Part shown: one piece after another, positions 28,266 through 37,149 of the stretch
How positions within the stretch are numbered: the stretch's first letter is position 1
Layout: every line of letters begins with the position of its first letter
Assembly (NCBI RefSeq): GCF_003576315.1
Contig: NZ_QWFZ01000017.1
Location: forward strand, 62,001-126,000
DNA: 64,000 bases
Reading direction: 5' to 3'
DNA from: Henriciella mobilis
GTDB taxonomy: Bacteria > Pseudomonadota > Alphaproteobacteria > Caulobacterales > Hyphomonadaceae
The notes under the pieces: model-generated
What the model saw: the letters and a program-made list of their open reading frames with translations, nothing else
The model's database searches: none
What the model was told of the DNA's origin: nothing
Position numbers and translations under genes: made by a program

Positions 28266-28688
28266 ATGAAGCAGTTTCCGAAAATGCGCTCAGCCGGTCA
28301 GGGGCTGGTTTTGCTGGCCGGGCTGACACTGCTAGGCCTTGCCGCCTGCAGCCCGCCGCCTGAAACCGCGCCGGAAGAATCGGCGGAAAGCGCGCCTGTG
28401 GATGCTGTCTATGACGATCCCGCGATGATCGAGAACGGCCGCGAGATCGCGGAGATGCAATGCGCGTTCTGCCATGCCATTGGCGCCGAAGGCGAAAGCC
28501 CGCGCACCGATGCCCCGCCGCTGAGATCGGTGCTTGCCGATTATGATCCCGACGCCCTCGCCGACGATTTCCGTGAAGGGATCCATGTCGGCCACAAGGA
28601 CATGCCGGACTTCGATTTCGGCCCGATCGGCACCGATTCCGTGCTCGCCTATCTCATCTCGATCCAGGACGAACCAGCGGGCGGCTAG
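28266..28688 (+). CDS. small c-type cytochrome lipoprotein
   Basis: A 140-residue class I cytochrome c. A lipoprotein signal ends LGLAACS, then an Ala/Glu/Pro-rich linker. The single haem motif is CAFCH in EMQCAFCHAIG, and the likely axial Met is in HKDMPDFDFGP. The C-terminal helix VLAYLISIQ is typical. It would transfer electrons in the periplasm. The ATG at 28266 has AAGGA upstream and is preferred over the frame opening at 28185. It lies just before the copper-efflux unit, in the same direction but with a separate promoter between. Confidence 0.85.
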   Translation: MKQFPKMRSAGQGLVLLAGLTLLGLAACSPPPETAPEESAESAPVDAVYDDPAMIENGREIAEMQCAFCHAIGAEGESPRTDAPPLRSVLADYDPDALADDFREGIHVGHKDMPDFDFGPIGTDSVLAYLISIQDEPAGG

Positions 28689-28758
28689 TCCTCTCGCTTG
28701 ATCAGGCATTGCAGGCGGCCGCCGCTCAGCCAGTGCCGCAGGGGAAAAGTGCGTGTGC

Positions 28759-28787
28759 TTGAATATACCCCTAGGGGGTATTATGTC
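28759..28787 (+). promoter_or_regulatory. copper-responsive promoter with a CsoR-type operator
   Basis: The perfect dyad ATACCCCTAGGGGGTAT occupies 28765-28781. It has the A/T-flanked C4-G4 core typical of CsoR-family operators and fills exactly the 17-base gap between TTGAAT (28759-28764) and TATGTC (28782-28787). A repressor there would block polymerase directly. The CsoR-family gene at 31081 is the obvious binder. A transcript from this promoter would start near 28794, supporting the ATPase start at 28831. Confidence 0.65.
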
Positions 28788-28830
28788 TGCTGCTTGCGAA
28801 CACCGGACATCCGGTCAGGAGGCCTATGCC

Positions 28831-31062
28831 ATGGCGCAAGAGCACACACACCACCAACATGATCACGGCCATAGCTGCCACCATCATGCGCACGCCGCGC
28901 CGGACAAGCCGGATGATGCCTATGACAATATCCCAGAGGACTATTCCGGCACGGTCTGGACCTGTCCGATGCACCCGCAGGTGCGCGAGACGTCGAATAC
29001 GGGCTGCCCGATCTGCGGCATGGCGCTGGAGCCGGAAACGGTCACCGCCGAGCAGGATACGAGCGAACTCGATGACATGACGCGCCGCTTCTGGGTGGGG
29101 CTGGCGCTGTCGGCACCGCTCCTCATCCTGACCATGGGCGAGATGATCCCCGGCAGCCCGCTGAAGGACTGGGTGGATCCGAGCTGGGGCGCGTGGCTGC
29201 AATTCGCGCTCGCAACGCCGGTCGTGCTCTGGGCAGGGCTGCCTTTCTTCCAGCGCGGCTGGCAATCGGTAAAACGGGGTAGCCTCAACATGTTCACGCT
29301 GATCGCGATGGGCGTGGGCGTGGCCTACATCTATTCGCTGGTGGCCACCGTTGCGCCCGGCATCTTCCCGGGGTCGTTCCGGGGGCATGGTGGCAGTGTG
29401 GCTGTCTATTACGAGGCTGCGGCCGTTATCGTGACGCTTGTCCTGCTCGGCCAGGTGCTTGAGCTGCGCGCCCGCAACGCGACCTCCGGAGCCATCCGCG
29501 CCTTGCTCGAACTCGCGCCGCCAATGGCGCGGCGGATTGCCGAAGATGGCAGCGAGGAAGAGGTCGACCTGGCCCATGTCCAGGCCGGCGACCGGCTGCG
29601 CGTGCGCCCGGGCGAGAAGGTCCCCGTCGACGGCGAGGTTCTTGAAGGCCATGGCAGCGTGGATGAATCCATGGTGACGGGCGAGCCCGTTCCAGTCGAG
29701 AAATCGGCCGGCGACCGGGTAACCGGCGGCACGGTGAACGGCACCGGATCTCTGGTGATGACGGCGACGCATGTCGGTGAGGACACGTTGCTCTCGCAGA
29801 TCGTTCAGATGGTCGCCGCCGCCCAGCGCTCGCGTGCGCCGATCCAGCGGCTCGCCGATGTCGTCTCCTCGATCTTCGTGCCGACAGTGATCGGTGTGGC
29901 CATCCTCACCTTCATTCTCTGGGCTGCCTTCGGACCGGACCCGGCCATGGCCTTTGCTATCGTCAATGCGGTCGCGGTTCTGATCATCGCCTGTCCCTGT
30001 GCGCTCGGCCTTGCCACGCCGATGTCGATCATGGTGGGCACCGGCAAGGGCGCCTCGAACGGTATCCTGATCAAGAATGCCGAAGCGCTCGAAACCTTCG
30101 AGAAGGTGGACACGGTGGTGGTCGACAAGACCGGGACGCTGACGCTCGGCCGCCCGGAGCTAATCCATGTCGAACCCGCTGAAGGCTTTGACGAGGCTGG
30201 GCTGCTCAGTCTCGTTGCCGCCGTCGAACGCTCGAGCGAGCACCCGCTGGCCGAAGCCATTGTCCGCGGCGCAGACGCCAAAGGCGCGCCCCGCAAGGAC
30301 GCAAGCGGCTTTGAATCGGTTACCGGCGAAGGCGCACAGGCCAGCGTCGACGGACAGACCGTCGCCATCGGCAATCGTAAAATGATGGAGCGCATCGGCG
30401 GCTGGTCGGACGCGCTTGGCTCCAGCGCTGACCAGTACCGCGCCGAAGGCCAGACCGTGATGTTCGTCGCTGTCGACGCAAAGCCCGCCGGCCTCGTCTC
30501 CGTGGCTGACCCGATCAAGGAGAAGACGCCGGAAGCCATCAAGCGGCTTCACGCCGAGGGGCTGAAGATCGTCATGCTGACCGGCGACAATGAGAAGACG
30601 GCCCGCGCTGTCGCAGACAAGGTCGGCATCGACGAGGTCCACGCCGATGTGTCGCCCGAAGACAAGCACCGCATCGTGTCGGAGTTGCAGACGGGCGGCG
30701 CGCGCGTCGCGATGTGCGGCGACGGGATCAATGATGCGCCAGCGCTCGCCCAGGCCGATGTCGGCATTGCCATGGGCACCGGCACCGACGTCGCCATGGA
30801 AAGTGCGGGCGTGACGCTGGTCAAGGGCGATCTGATCGGCGTTGCCAAGGCGCGCGAGCTCAGCCACGCGACCATGCGTAATATCCGCCAGAACCTGTTC
30901 TTCGCCTTCGTCTACAACGCACTTGGCGTTCCCATCGCGGCGGGTATTCTCTATCCGTTTTTCGGCCTGCTGCTCAGCCCGATGATTGCGGCCGGCGCGA
31001 TGAGCCTCAGCTCGGTCTCCGTGATCGGCAATGCGCTGCGGCTGAGAACCCTGAAGCTTTGA
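28831..31062 (+). CDS. copper-translocating P1B-type ATPase
   Basis: A 743-residue efflux ATPase. A His-rich N-terminus ([17 protein letters not shown]) is followed by a heavy-metal-binding domain with the two-Cys-motif pattern TCPMHPQV and [11 protein letters not shown], in place of the usual CxxC HMA domain. Six or more core helices carry the transport motif C388-P-C390, and the phosphorylated aspartate is D432 in [16 protein letters not shown] (actuator) and [10 protein letters not shown] (hinge) are present. The CPC motif and HMBD indicate Cu(I)/Ag(I). The ATG at 28831 is chosen for AGGAGG eight bases upstream; an upstream ATG at 28783 lies within the promoter. The csoR-like gene follows after 18 bases. 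Confidence 0.93.
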   Translation: MAQEHTHHQHDHGHSCHHHAHAAPDKPDDAYDNIPEDYSGTVWTCPMHPQVRETSNTGCPICGMALEPETVTAEQDTSELDDMTRRFWVGLALSAPLLILTMGEMIPGSPLKDWVDPSWGAWLQFALATPVVLWAGLPFFQRGWQSVKRGSLNMFTLIAMGVGVAYIYSLVATVAPGIFPGSFRGHGGSVAVYYEAAAVIVTLVLLGQVLELRARNATSGAIRALLELAPPMARRIAEDGSEEEVDLAHVQAGDRLRVRPGEKVPVDGEVLEGHGSVDESMVTGEPVPVEKSAGDRVTGGTVNGTGSLVMTATHVGEDTLLSQIVQMVAAAQRSRAPIQRLADVVSSIFVPTVIGVAILTFILWAAFGPDPAMAFAIVNAVAVLIIACPCALGLATPMSIMVGTGKGASNGILIKNAEALETFEKVDTVVVDKTGTLTLGRPELIHVEPAEGFDEAGLLSLVAAVERSSEHPLAEAIVRGADAKGAPRKDASGFESVTGEGAQASVDGQTVAIGNRKMMERIGGWSDALGSSADQYRAEGQTVMFVAVDAKPAGLVSVADPIKEKTPEAIKRLHAEGLKIVMLTGDNEKTARAVADKVGIDEVHADVSPEDKHRIVSELQTGGARVAMCGDGINDAPALAQADVGIAMGTGTDVAMESAGVTLVKGDLIGVAKARELSHATMRNIRQNLFFAFVYNALGVPIAAGILYPFFGLLLSPMIAAGAMSLSSVSVIGNALRLRTLKL

Positions 31063-31080
31063 CCCTCGCGAGGATGCAAG

Positions 31081-31356
31081 ATGAAACCTGATACCCAGCA
31101 ATCGGCCGTCCGGCGCCTCGCCCGGATTGAGGGCCAGGTGCGCGGCATTTCGAAAATGGTGCAGGAGGACAAGTACTGCATCGACATTGTCCGCCAGGTG
31201 CAGGCCGTGAAGGCGGCCCTGTCCGGCCTCGAACAGGTCATCCTCGCCGACCATATCGACACCTGCGTCGATCATGCGCTGAGCGCCAGCGATCTCGAAG
31301 ACCGCCAGGCCAAGGTCGACGAACTCGTCGCCGTGCTCGGCGGCCGGAAGAAATAG
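31081..31356 (+). CDS. CsoR/RcnR-family copper-sensing repressor
   Basis: A 91-residue all-helical DUF156 regulator. The metal ligands of copper sensors are present as C33, H58 and C62, the x-Cys-His-Cys fingerprint with the same spacing as C36/H61/C65 of Mycobacterium CsoR. RLARIEGQVRGI is the conserved DNA-facing first helix. It lies directly behind the ATPase gene and most likely represses it through the operator at 28765-28781, releasing it when Cu(I) binds. Confidence 0.9.
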   Translation: MKPDTQQSAVRRLARIEGQVRGISKMVQEDKYCIDIVRQVQAVKAALSGLEQVILADHIDTCVDHALSASDLEDRQAKVDELVAVLGGRKK

Positions 31357-31367
31357 GGCAGCGCGCC

Positions 31368-32204
31368 TCAGGCCTTTGCGGGAGCCTCCTTTTTCTGCGT
31401 CGGTGTGAGCAGGTTGAGCGGGTAAAAGGCTTCCTCCGCCCAGTGGGGCTGTTCGCCGGGCACGCCGTAGCGCGAGGGCTTGCCATCCGGAACGAAAAGC
31501 GTGCCGAACATCCAGTCGAATACGGACAGGCAGAGGCCGTAATTGCGGTACATCTTGCCGTTCTTGCCAAAGCCGTGATGGGCGTGATGCATGCTCGGCG
31601 TGATGACAATGTGCATGATGGCGCGGAAGGCAGGATACTTCAAAAGGGCCTGATCAAAGCGCCAGTGGGTGTGGGTCAGCAGATTCCAGACATAGAGAAC
31701 AACCATTGAGATCGCCACGCCTGAGACCATGCCAAAATAGGTGAAAAGCGCGACCATCCAGATATGCGGGCTGAACAGGGCCCAGAAGATGTTCTGGCGC
31801 TGGACAACGGTGACATTGATCTCTGTCGCCGAATGATGGGTGCGATGAATCTTCCATAGCCACTCCAGCCAGTGGCCCTTTTTCTGGCCTTCATGCGACC
31901 AGCGGTGAACCCAGTAGAAGACAAATTCCAGCGATACGAAGCTGATCAGAACGGCCTGCCAGAGCGGTACGGTGGCGCCTGCGCCTGCAAAGGCCGGGAC
32001 GAGCCAGGCGGCCAAGACGCCCATGCCTAGCCCGACAAGGGGGCGGGTCACCACCGAATTGACCACGAAACACAACGCCGTCAGCCCAAAGTCGCGCCGG
32101 GTGCAGCCCTTCAGCTGCCCCGTGACCGCCTCGAGGACGAGGATGACCAGCGTGGCGATATAGATCCACCCCGCATCAGCAAGCGTGAACGTGTCTTCGG
32201 GCAT
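31368..32204 (-). CDS. sterol desaturase/fatty acid hydroxylase family membrane protein
   Basis: A 278-residue di-iron membrane oxygenase-like protein with four hydrophobic regions and the expected His clusters HRWSH, HRTHH and HHAHH on the cytosolic side. Substrates in the family are sterols, fatty acids, carotenoids or ether lipids; this one cannot be specified. AAGGGAGA upstream supports the start at 32204. It is divergent from a TetR regulator, with a perfect inverted repeat between them, so the regulator very likely controls it. Confidence 0.88.
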   Translation of the reverse strand: MPEDTFTLADAGWIYIATLVILVLEAVTGQLKGCTRRDFGLTALCFVVNSVVTRPLVGLGMGVLAAWLVPAFAGAGATVPLWQAVLISFVSLEFVFYWVHRWSHEGQKKGHWLEWLWKIHRTHHSATEINVTVVQRQNIFWALFSPHIWMVALFTYFGMVSGVAISMVVLYVWNLLTHTHWRFDQALLKYPAFRAIMHIVITPSMHHAHHGFGKNGKMYRNYGLCLSVFDWMFGTLFVPDGKPSRYGVPGEQPHWAEEAFYPLNLLTPTQKKEAPAKA

Positions 32205-32239
32205 GGCCGTGTCTCCCTTCTTTCGGCAATCCAACACAA

Positions 32240-32267
32240 CCAAATTAATTCACCCGCATTAATTTGG
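32240..32267. promoter_or_regulatory. perfect inverted repeat, TetR-type operator
   Basis: CCAAATTAAT (32240-32249) and ATTAATTTGG (32258-32267) are exact complements with an eight-base spacer. It lies between the divergent desaturase and TetR genes in an AT-rich patch. A shorter dyad ATGAC-N6-GTCAT follows at 32299-32314, nearer the TetR gene. Confidence 0.65.
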
Positions 32268-32334
32268 CAAATGAAAAGAAACAATATAGGGTAAATTCAT
32301 GACTTGATCGTCATCATTTAAGGTGATCGCGTTA

Positions 32335-32991
32335 ATGCCGAATACAAAGACAGAACAGCGGGATAGCCGTCACACAATCCTCGTGGCGGCGGAAAAGATG
32401 TTTGCGGACTATGGCCTCCATGGTGCGTCGCTGCGCCAGATCAGCGAGGCGGCCGGCCAGAAGAATACCTCCGCCATTCAATATCATTTCGGCTCGCGCG
32501 ACCGCCTGGTCGAGGCGGTGTTTGCGCTGCGCATGGCTGTCATCAATCCCCGCCGGCAGGCAGCGCTGGACGAGGTCCGCAAGGCAGGCCGAATCCATGA
32601 TGTCCGTGCCCTGGTGGAGGTGATGGTCTGGCCAATGGCCGAGGAGCTGCGCCCGCGCCCGGAAGGTAATCATTATCTCCAGTTCCTGACTCGGGCAGCC
32701 CGCGAGCGTCTGCTGGCGATTGAGCTTGCGCCGCCAGACCTGATGACAGCCTGGATGGAAACGATCACCCACCTGTCGGAGACCATGCGTTATTTTCCTG
32801 AAGCGATTGCAGAGGCCCGCCTATTGCTGGCCAGCGAGCAGTGCGTCTCCGCGCTGGCCTCTTTCGAGGCACGCGATATTGGCGCGTCGGCGGATTTCGA
32901 ATTCGAGGTCGAGACGCTGATCGACATGATTGCCGCCGGGATATCGGCACCTGTTTCGCCGCGGGCGCTGGCGGCGCTGGAACGAGACTAG
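32335..32991 (+). CDS. TetR family transcriptional regulator
   Basis: A 218-residue regulator. The N-terminal helix-turn-helix is about residues 10-55 (ILVAAEKMFADYGLHGASLR, then QISEAAGQKNTSAIQYHFGS), with the terminal HFG signature. The rest is a helical ligand domain without a recognised ligand signature. AAGGTGA eight bases before the ATG at 32335 decides the start over the GTG at 32323. It probably represses the divergent sterol desaturase-like gene and itself through the 28-bp operator. Confidence 0.9.
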   Translation: MPNTKTEQRDSRHTILVAAEKMFADYGLHGASLRQISEAAGQKNTSAIQYHFGSRDRLVEAVFALRMAVINPRRQAALDEVRKAGRIHDVRALVEVMVWPMAEELRPRPEGNHYLQFLTRAARERLLAIELAPPDLMTAWMETITHLSETMRYFPEAIAEARLLLASEQCVSALASFEARDIGASADFEFEVETLIDMIAAGISAPVSPRALAALERD

Positions 32992-33063
32992 CTCATACGG
33001 ACCCTTCCTGATTGGCGTTTGTGGAATCGCCCGCTAACCTTCTCAAAAAGCAAGGGAGGGGGC

Positions 33064-33843
33064 ATGTCTGAACCGTTTCAGCTGCCGGGGATCAACCGTG
33101 TCCCGATGAACGCGCCGATGACCTGGCTGGCGCGCGGATGGCAGGATTTGTGGCGCGCGCCGGGCGTGTGCCTCGCTTATGGCGTGGGGCTCGCCCTCAT
33201 CAGCTTTGCCGTGACGGCGACGCTGTATCTCACGGGCCAGTTCACATGGTTCCTTGTCATGGCGGGCGGCTTTCTGATTGTGGCGCCGCTGCTCGGCATG
33301 GGCCTTTACAGGGCGGCGGCCATGCTGGGGGAGGGTGAGGCGCCAGGGCTGGGTGACATGGTTTTTCCGAAGGGCGTGCTGCGGGCCGACACGGTCCTGC
33401 TGGGTGTCGCGCTGTTCGTGCTGTTCGGGATCTGGGCGGAGGCGGCCTACATCATCTACGGGCTGTCGACCTATTCGGTGCACACATCCGTAGCCGACTT
33501 CCTGGCCTTCCTGCTGACCACGCCCGAAGGACTTCGCATGGGCCTGATCGGCAGCGCGGTGGGCGGGGTGATCGCCTTCTTCGCCTTTACGCTGGTCGTC
33601 GTCTCCGCGCCGATGCTGCTCGCGCGCGACAGCGACGTCTTCATTTCGGTGATCACCAGCGCGCGCAGCGTCCTTGCCAACCTGCCGGTGATGCTGTTCT
33701 GGGCGTTCCTCATTGCAGCGCTGACGGCGCTCGGCATGGCGCTGGCGCTGGTCGGCCTCGTCATCGTGTTTCCATGGATCGGCTTGGCCAGCTGGCATGC
33801 CTATCGCGATCTGGTCCAGCACCGCGAGGCGCGCGCGGGTTAG
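33064..33843 (+). CDS. DUF2189 membrane protein
   Basis: A 259-residue protein with six or so hydrophobic helices and the DUF2189 opening in which a soluble N-terminus (INRVPMNAPMTWLARGWQDL) leads into the first helix. Function is unknown. An AGGGAGGGGG ribosome binding site supports the ATG at 33064. It converges on the LuxR-type gene with a 13-base gap. Confidence 0.82.
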   Translation: MSEPFQLPGINRVPMNAPMTWLARGWQDLWRAPGVCLAYGVGLALISFAVTATLYLTGQFTWFLVMAGGFLIVAPLLGMGLYRAAAMLGEGEAPGLGDMVFPKGVLRADTVLLGVALFVLFGIWAEAAYIIYGLSTYSVHTSVADFLAFLLTTPEGLRMGLIGSAVGGVIAFFAFTLVVVSAPMLLARDSDVFISVITSARSVLANLPVMLFWAFLIAALTALGMALALVGLVIVFPWIGLASWHAYRDLVQHREARAG

Positions 33844-33856
33844 GCGGGTTCCGTGT

Positions 33857-34357
33857 TCAAGCCGGTTGCAGCAGGTCTTCCAGGAAGAAGGCCGAGAGTT
33901 GGCTTCGCCCGGTGAGGCCTGATTTGCGGTACAGGCTGCGGGCCTGTTCGCGCACGGTTCGTTCGCTCGTGCCCCGGACCTGCGCAATCTCCTGATGGCT
34001 CAGCCCCTTGAGCAGCAGGAAGCCGATCTCGGCTTCCGCTTCTGTCAGCTGCCAGGCTTCGAACTGGCGTGTGATCGCGGCGGCCAGTCCCTGCAGGATG
34101 GCCTGATGTTCCGCACGCCAGCGCTCGGCATCGATCCGGGCCGTGTCGAGATCCACACTCACCCGACCGAAACGGTGCAGCATGGCCAGCATGCCGATGA
34201 GCGCGGCAACCAGCACGCTGCCTTCGAGGATCACGTGCAGCCAGCCAACGCCGTCGCGGCTGTCCAGCAGCAGGTCCAACGCGATCAGGACGGCGATCAC
34301 GCCAAACACGGTTGCCGAGATCAGACGGATGAAATGGCTGCCCCTGTCATCTGACAT
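33857..34357 (-). CDS. membrane-anchored LuxR-type regulator
   Basis: A 166-residue protein. Residues about 10-62 form two membrane helices (LISATVFGVIAVLIALDLLL and LHVILEGSVLVAALIGMLAM), then a short coiled-coil linker. A LuxR/GerE helix-turn-helix occupies about 100-160 (LTEAEAEIGFLLLKGLSHQE, ending RTVREQARSLYRKSGLTGRS). A DNA-binding domain tethered to the membrane without a phosphoreceiver suggests direct signal sensing at the membrane or release by proteolysis. Its targets are unknown; the divergent neighbour is the cytochrome b gene, 108 bases away. Confidence 0.82.
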   Translation of the reverse strand: MSDDRGSHFIRLISATVFGVIAVLIALDLLLDSRDGVGWLHVILEGSVLVAALIGMLAMLHRFGRVSVDLDTARIDAERWRAEHQAILQGLAAAITRQFEAWQLTEAEAEIGFLLLKGLSHQEIAQVRGTSERTVREQARSLYRKSGLTGRSQLSAFFLEDLLQPA

Positions 34358-34465
34358 GGCTGTCCCTCCAATGCACCAGGGCCGGATGGCCTGTCGAATG
34401 ACGTATGGCGCAACACGGCTGGCGGTCCCATCAGAGAATTCACCTAATGAGGAAAGGTGAATGCC

Positions 34466-35149
34466 ATGGCAGCGACATCAGCAACCGGCACCGAGCCGGA
34501 AAGAAAAACCATCAGGGTCTGGGACCCCATCGTCCGGCTTGTCCACTGGGGCGTCGTGATCGCGTTTTTTACCGCCTATTTGACGGGTGACGAACTGCCG
34601 GGCCTTCACACCTGGGCGGGGTATACGGTCGCTGTGCTGGTGGTGGTCCGCCTTGCCTGGGGTGTTGTCGGGACAAGGCATGCCCGGTTCGCCTCTTTCG
34701 TGCGTGGGCCCGCGGCTGTCCTTGGCTATCTGCGCGGGCTTCTGTCGGGAAAGGCCGAGCGGCATCTCGGCCACAACCCGGCCGGCGCTGCGATGATTGT
34801 CGCTCTCCTGATTTCACTGGCCGGCACAGCCGGCACCGGCATGGCGCTGCTGGCCGTGGAAAAGGGGGAAGGTCCGCTCGCCGGCATCATCGCGGTCGAT
34901 GCGCCCGGTGCTGCTACGGATTCTGAGGCAGGTCGAAGCGTGTATGAGGACGATGATCATGACGAACATGAAGAGCACGGCGAATATGGCGAGAGTGAAG
35001 CGGGCGAAGTGATCGAGGGCCTGCACTCCACCTTTGTCTATCTGACACTCGTCCTTGTTGGCCTGCATGTGATTGGTGTGATCGCCTCAAGCCTCGCGCA
35101 TGGCGAGAACCTGGTGCGGGCCATGATTACCGGCCGGAAGTCGTCCTAA
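34466..35149 (+). CDS. cytochrome b561/Ni-Fe hydrogenase b-type cytochrome family protein
   Basis: A 227-residue four-helix membrane cytochrome. VWDPIVRLVHWGVVIAFF and the GLHTWAGY, LHSTFVYLTL and VGLHVIGV helices carry the His residues for two b haems. Between helices 3 and 4 is a long acidic, His-rich loop (about 155-180, DDDHDEHEEHGEYGE), seen in some relatives. Such proteins pass electrons between the quinone pool and periplasmic partners. GAGGAAAGG fixes the start at 34466. A hairpin terminator follows. Confidence 0.85.
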   Translation: MAATSATGTEPERKTIRVWDPIVRLVHWGVVIAFFTAYLTGDELPGLHTWAGYTVAVLVVVRLAWGVVGTRHARFASFVRGPAAVLGYLRGLLSGKAERHLGHNPAGAAMIVALLISLAGTAGTGMALLAVEKGEGPLAGIIAVDAPGAATDSEAGRSVYEDDDHDEHEEHGEYGESEAGEVIEGLHSTFVYLTLVLVGLHVIGVIASSLAHGENLVRAMITGRKSS

Positions 35150-35157
35150 AAGCAGGA

Positions 35158-35184
35158 ACGCCCCGGCGCTTGAGGCCGGGGCGT
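35158..35184. terminator. shared hairpin between cytochrome b and OMP genes
   Basis: ACGCCCCGGC (35158-35167) pairs with GCCGGGGCGT (35175-35184) around a seven-base loop. It lies between two convergent genes, so it can serve both; the T-rich tract beyond it is short and mixed. Confidence 0.6.
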
Positions 35185-35201
35185 CCTGTCGTTTCCTCAG
35201 T

Positions 35202-35981
35202 CTAGAGGCCGCCGAAGCGGTAGCGGGCCCCGATGGAGAGGATGTGCTGGGTGTTCTCGATTTCGAGACTGCCCGGGAAGAGCTGGTTCTGCAGCTCGAT
35301 ATCCTCGGTCGCCCGGTAGGCATATTCGGCATAGACGCCCCAGTCGGGGTTGATCGCATAGGTTGCGCCGGCCTTGGCCTGGTAGGCGAACTTGCTTTCG
35401 CTGCCATTGATGACGCCGATGCCCGACGGGTTGTAGGTCACTTCGACGTCGGCATAGCCGAGACCGGCACCGAGATAGGGCTCGAACGCATTGCCGCGAT
35501 TGAAGTCATAATAGACGTTCACGAAGAGGCCGGTATTGGTGATGTCGCCCCGGCCATCGGCTACGACATCGGCGATGCTGACACCCAGCGGTGTCGGCGA
35601 GCCGGCGATTGCGGCGGCGTCCAGCGTGCCGATCGGTGAGCCGCCCAGGGCGACATTCTTGTGGGTGTCCACATCGGCGTCGGTGCGGGTGATCTCGATG
35701 CCCGAGCGCCAGCCTGTATCATAGCGCAGCCCCGCTTCCAGCGAATAGGCCATGCCGCTGTCGAACTCCGTCGTCCAGCCATAGGATGTGCCGGAGGCGA
35801 CATCGAGGGTCGTCCCGTCGCCGAGATTGCCCGTGGTGAAGGCGCCTGTGGAGCCTGAATTGTCGGAATCGGACTGATTGTTCAGGCCGATGGAGCCGCC
35901 AATATACCAGCCATCGGCATGGGCGGTTCCGGCAAGCATGAAGGCGGCAGATGCGAAAAGAAGGCTTCTTCCAAAGGTCAT
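35202..35981 (-). CDS. OmpA-like/opacity-type outer-membrane beta-barrel protein
   Basis: A 259-residue protein with a signal peptide ending AGTAHA, the mature start DGWYIGGSIGLNNQSD, and alternating strands such as FEPYLGAGLGYADVEVTY and YAEYAYRAT. It ends in RYRFGGL with the penultimate aromatic near the C-terminus. This matches small eight-stranded OmpW/OmpA/P44-type barrels common in alphaproteobacteria. The function is probably structural or adhesive. The region 35982-36242 to dapD is 261 bases with no gene evident. Confidence 0.83.
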   Translation of the reverse strand: MTFGRSLLFASAAFMLAGTAHADGWYIGGSIGLNNQSDSDNSGSTGAFTTGNLGDGTTLDVASGTSYGWTTEFDSGMAYSLEAGLRYDTGWRSGIEITRTDADVDTHKNVALGGSPIGTLDAAAIAGSPTPLGVSIADVVADGRGDITNTGLFVNVYYDFNRGNAFEPYLGAGLGYADVEVTYNPSGIGVINGSESKFAYQAKAGATYAINPDWGVYAEYAYRATEDIELQNQLFPGSLEIENTQHILSIGARYRFGGL

Positions 35982-36242
35982 CGGTTTCTCCTGTTAACCG
36001 TTGTTTTGCTCTCCCTCGATCCAGCGAACTAGATTTCGCATCGCGGCGATCAAGCCGATCGCGGCGCCTTGTCATTACGGTTTCGTTAGAAGAGGGAAGG
36101 CGGTCTCGCCGAATGGGCCATTCGCGAGAGAAGGGGATGACGCCCCCGGCCAGATGGACTATGTCACCGGCGACCTTGTGGCATGGCCTCAATCGCGATT
36201 GAACACGCCAGCACCTGAAAAGACCAAGACGGAGAGCGCGCC

Positions 36243-37073
36243 ATGACCGCGAAGCTTGAAAGCATTATCGAAAAAGCCTGGGACGAGCGGGCCAATGTCT
36301 CTACCGACACCAAAGGCGAGGTGCGCGACAGCGTCGAGGAAGCGCTGGCGATGCTGGATTCCGGCAAGGCGCGTGTGGCCGAGAAGGGCGCTGATGGCGA
36401 CTGGGTTGTGAACCAGTGGCTCAAGAAGGCTGTGCTCCTCTCCTTCCGCCTCAACGCCAATGGCCCGATCAAGGGCGGGCCGGACGGTTCGACCTGGTGG
36501 GACAAGGTGCCGAGCAAGTTCGACGGCTGGAGCGCGGATGACTTCGCAGCCTCCGGCCTGCGCGCCGTGCCGAGCGCCGTTGCGCGCCGCGGCTCCTACA
36601 TTGCCTCCGGCGTCGTGCTGATGCCGAGCTTCGTGAACATTGGCGCCTATGTCGATGAGGGCACCATGGTCGATACCTGGGCGACGGTCGGCTCGTGCGC
36701 GCAGATCGGCAAGGGCGTGCACCTGTCGGGCGGCGCGGGCATTGGCGGCGTGCTGGAGCCGCTGCAGGCCAATCCAACGATCATCGAGGACAATTGCTTC
36801 ATCGGCGCGCGTGCCGAGGTCGCCGAGGGCGTCATCGTGCGTGAGGGCTCGGTGCTGGCGATGGGGACGTTCCTGTCGCAATCGACCAAGATCGTGCACC
36901 GCCAGACCGGTGAGGTTTTCATGGGCGAGGTTCCGCCTTATTCGGTGATCGTGCCGGGCACCATGCCGTCCGGCGACAATAAGGGCCCGAGCCTTTATTG
37001 CGCGGTGATCATCAAGACCGTGGATGAGCGCACGCGCAGCAAGACCGGCATCAACGAACTCCTTCGGCCTTGA
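36243..37073 (+). CDS. dapD: 2,3,4,5-tetrahydropyridine-2,6-dicarboxylate N-succinyltransferase
   Basis: A 276-residue left-handed beta-helix transferase of the succinylase branch of lysine/diaminopimelate synthesis. The N-terminal helical domain (to about 100) and hexapeptide repeats ([18 protein letters not shown] onward) are intact, with the [17 protein letters not shown] lid and the GINELLR end. The partner dapE, often next door in alphaproteobacteria, is not within the window. Confidence 0.97.
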   Translation: MTAKLESIIEKAWDERANVSTDTKGEVRDSVEEALAMLDSGKARVAEKGADGDWVVNQWLKKAVLLSFRLNANGPIKGGPDGSTWWDKVPSKFDGWSADDFAASGLRAVPSAVARRGSYIASGVVLMPSFVNIGAYVDEGTMVDTWATVGSCAQIGKGVHLSGGAGIGGVLEPLQANPTIIEDNCFIGARAEVAEGVIVREGSVLAMGTFLSQSTKIVHRQTGEVFMGEVPPYSVIVPGTMPSGDNKGPSLYCAVIIKTVDERTRSKTGINELLRP

Positions 37074-37149
37074 CGTTGTTCTGGCGTCTTGACGGGCAGA
37101 TCGAAGCAGGAGACAAGAGGTTTGTTACAAGTGTAGCGAATCAGCGAGA

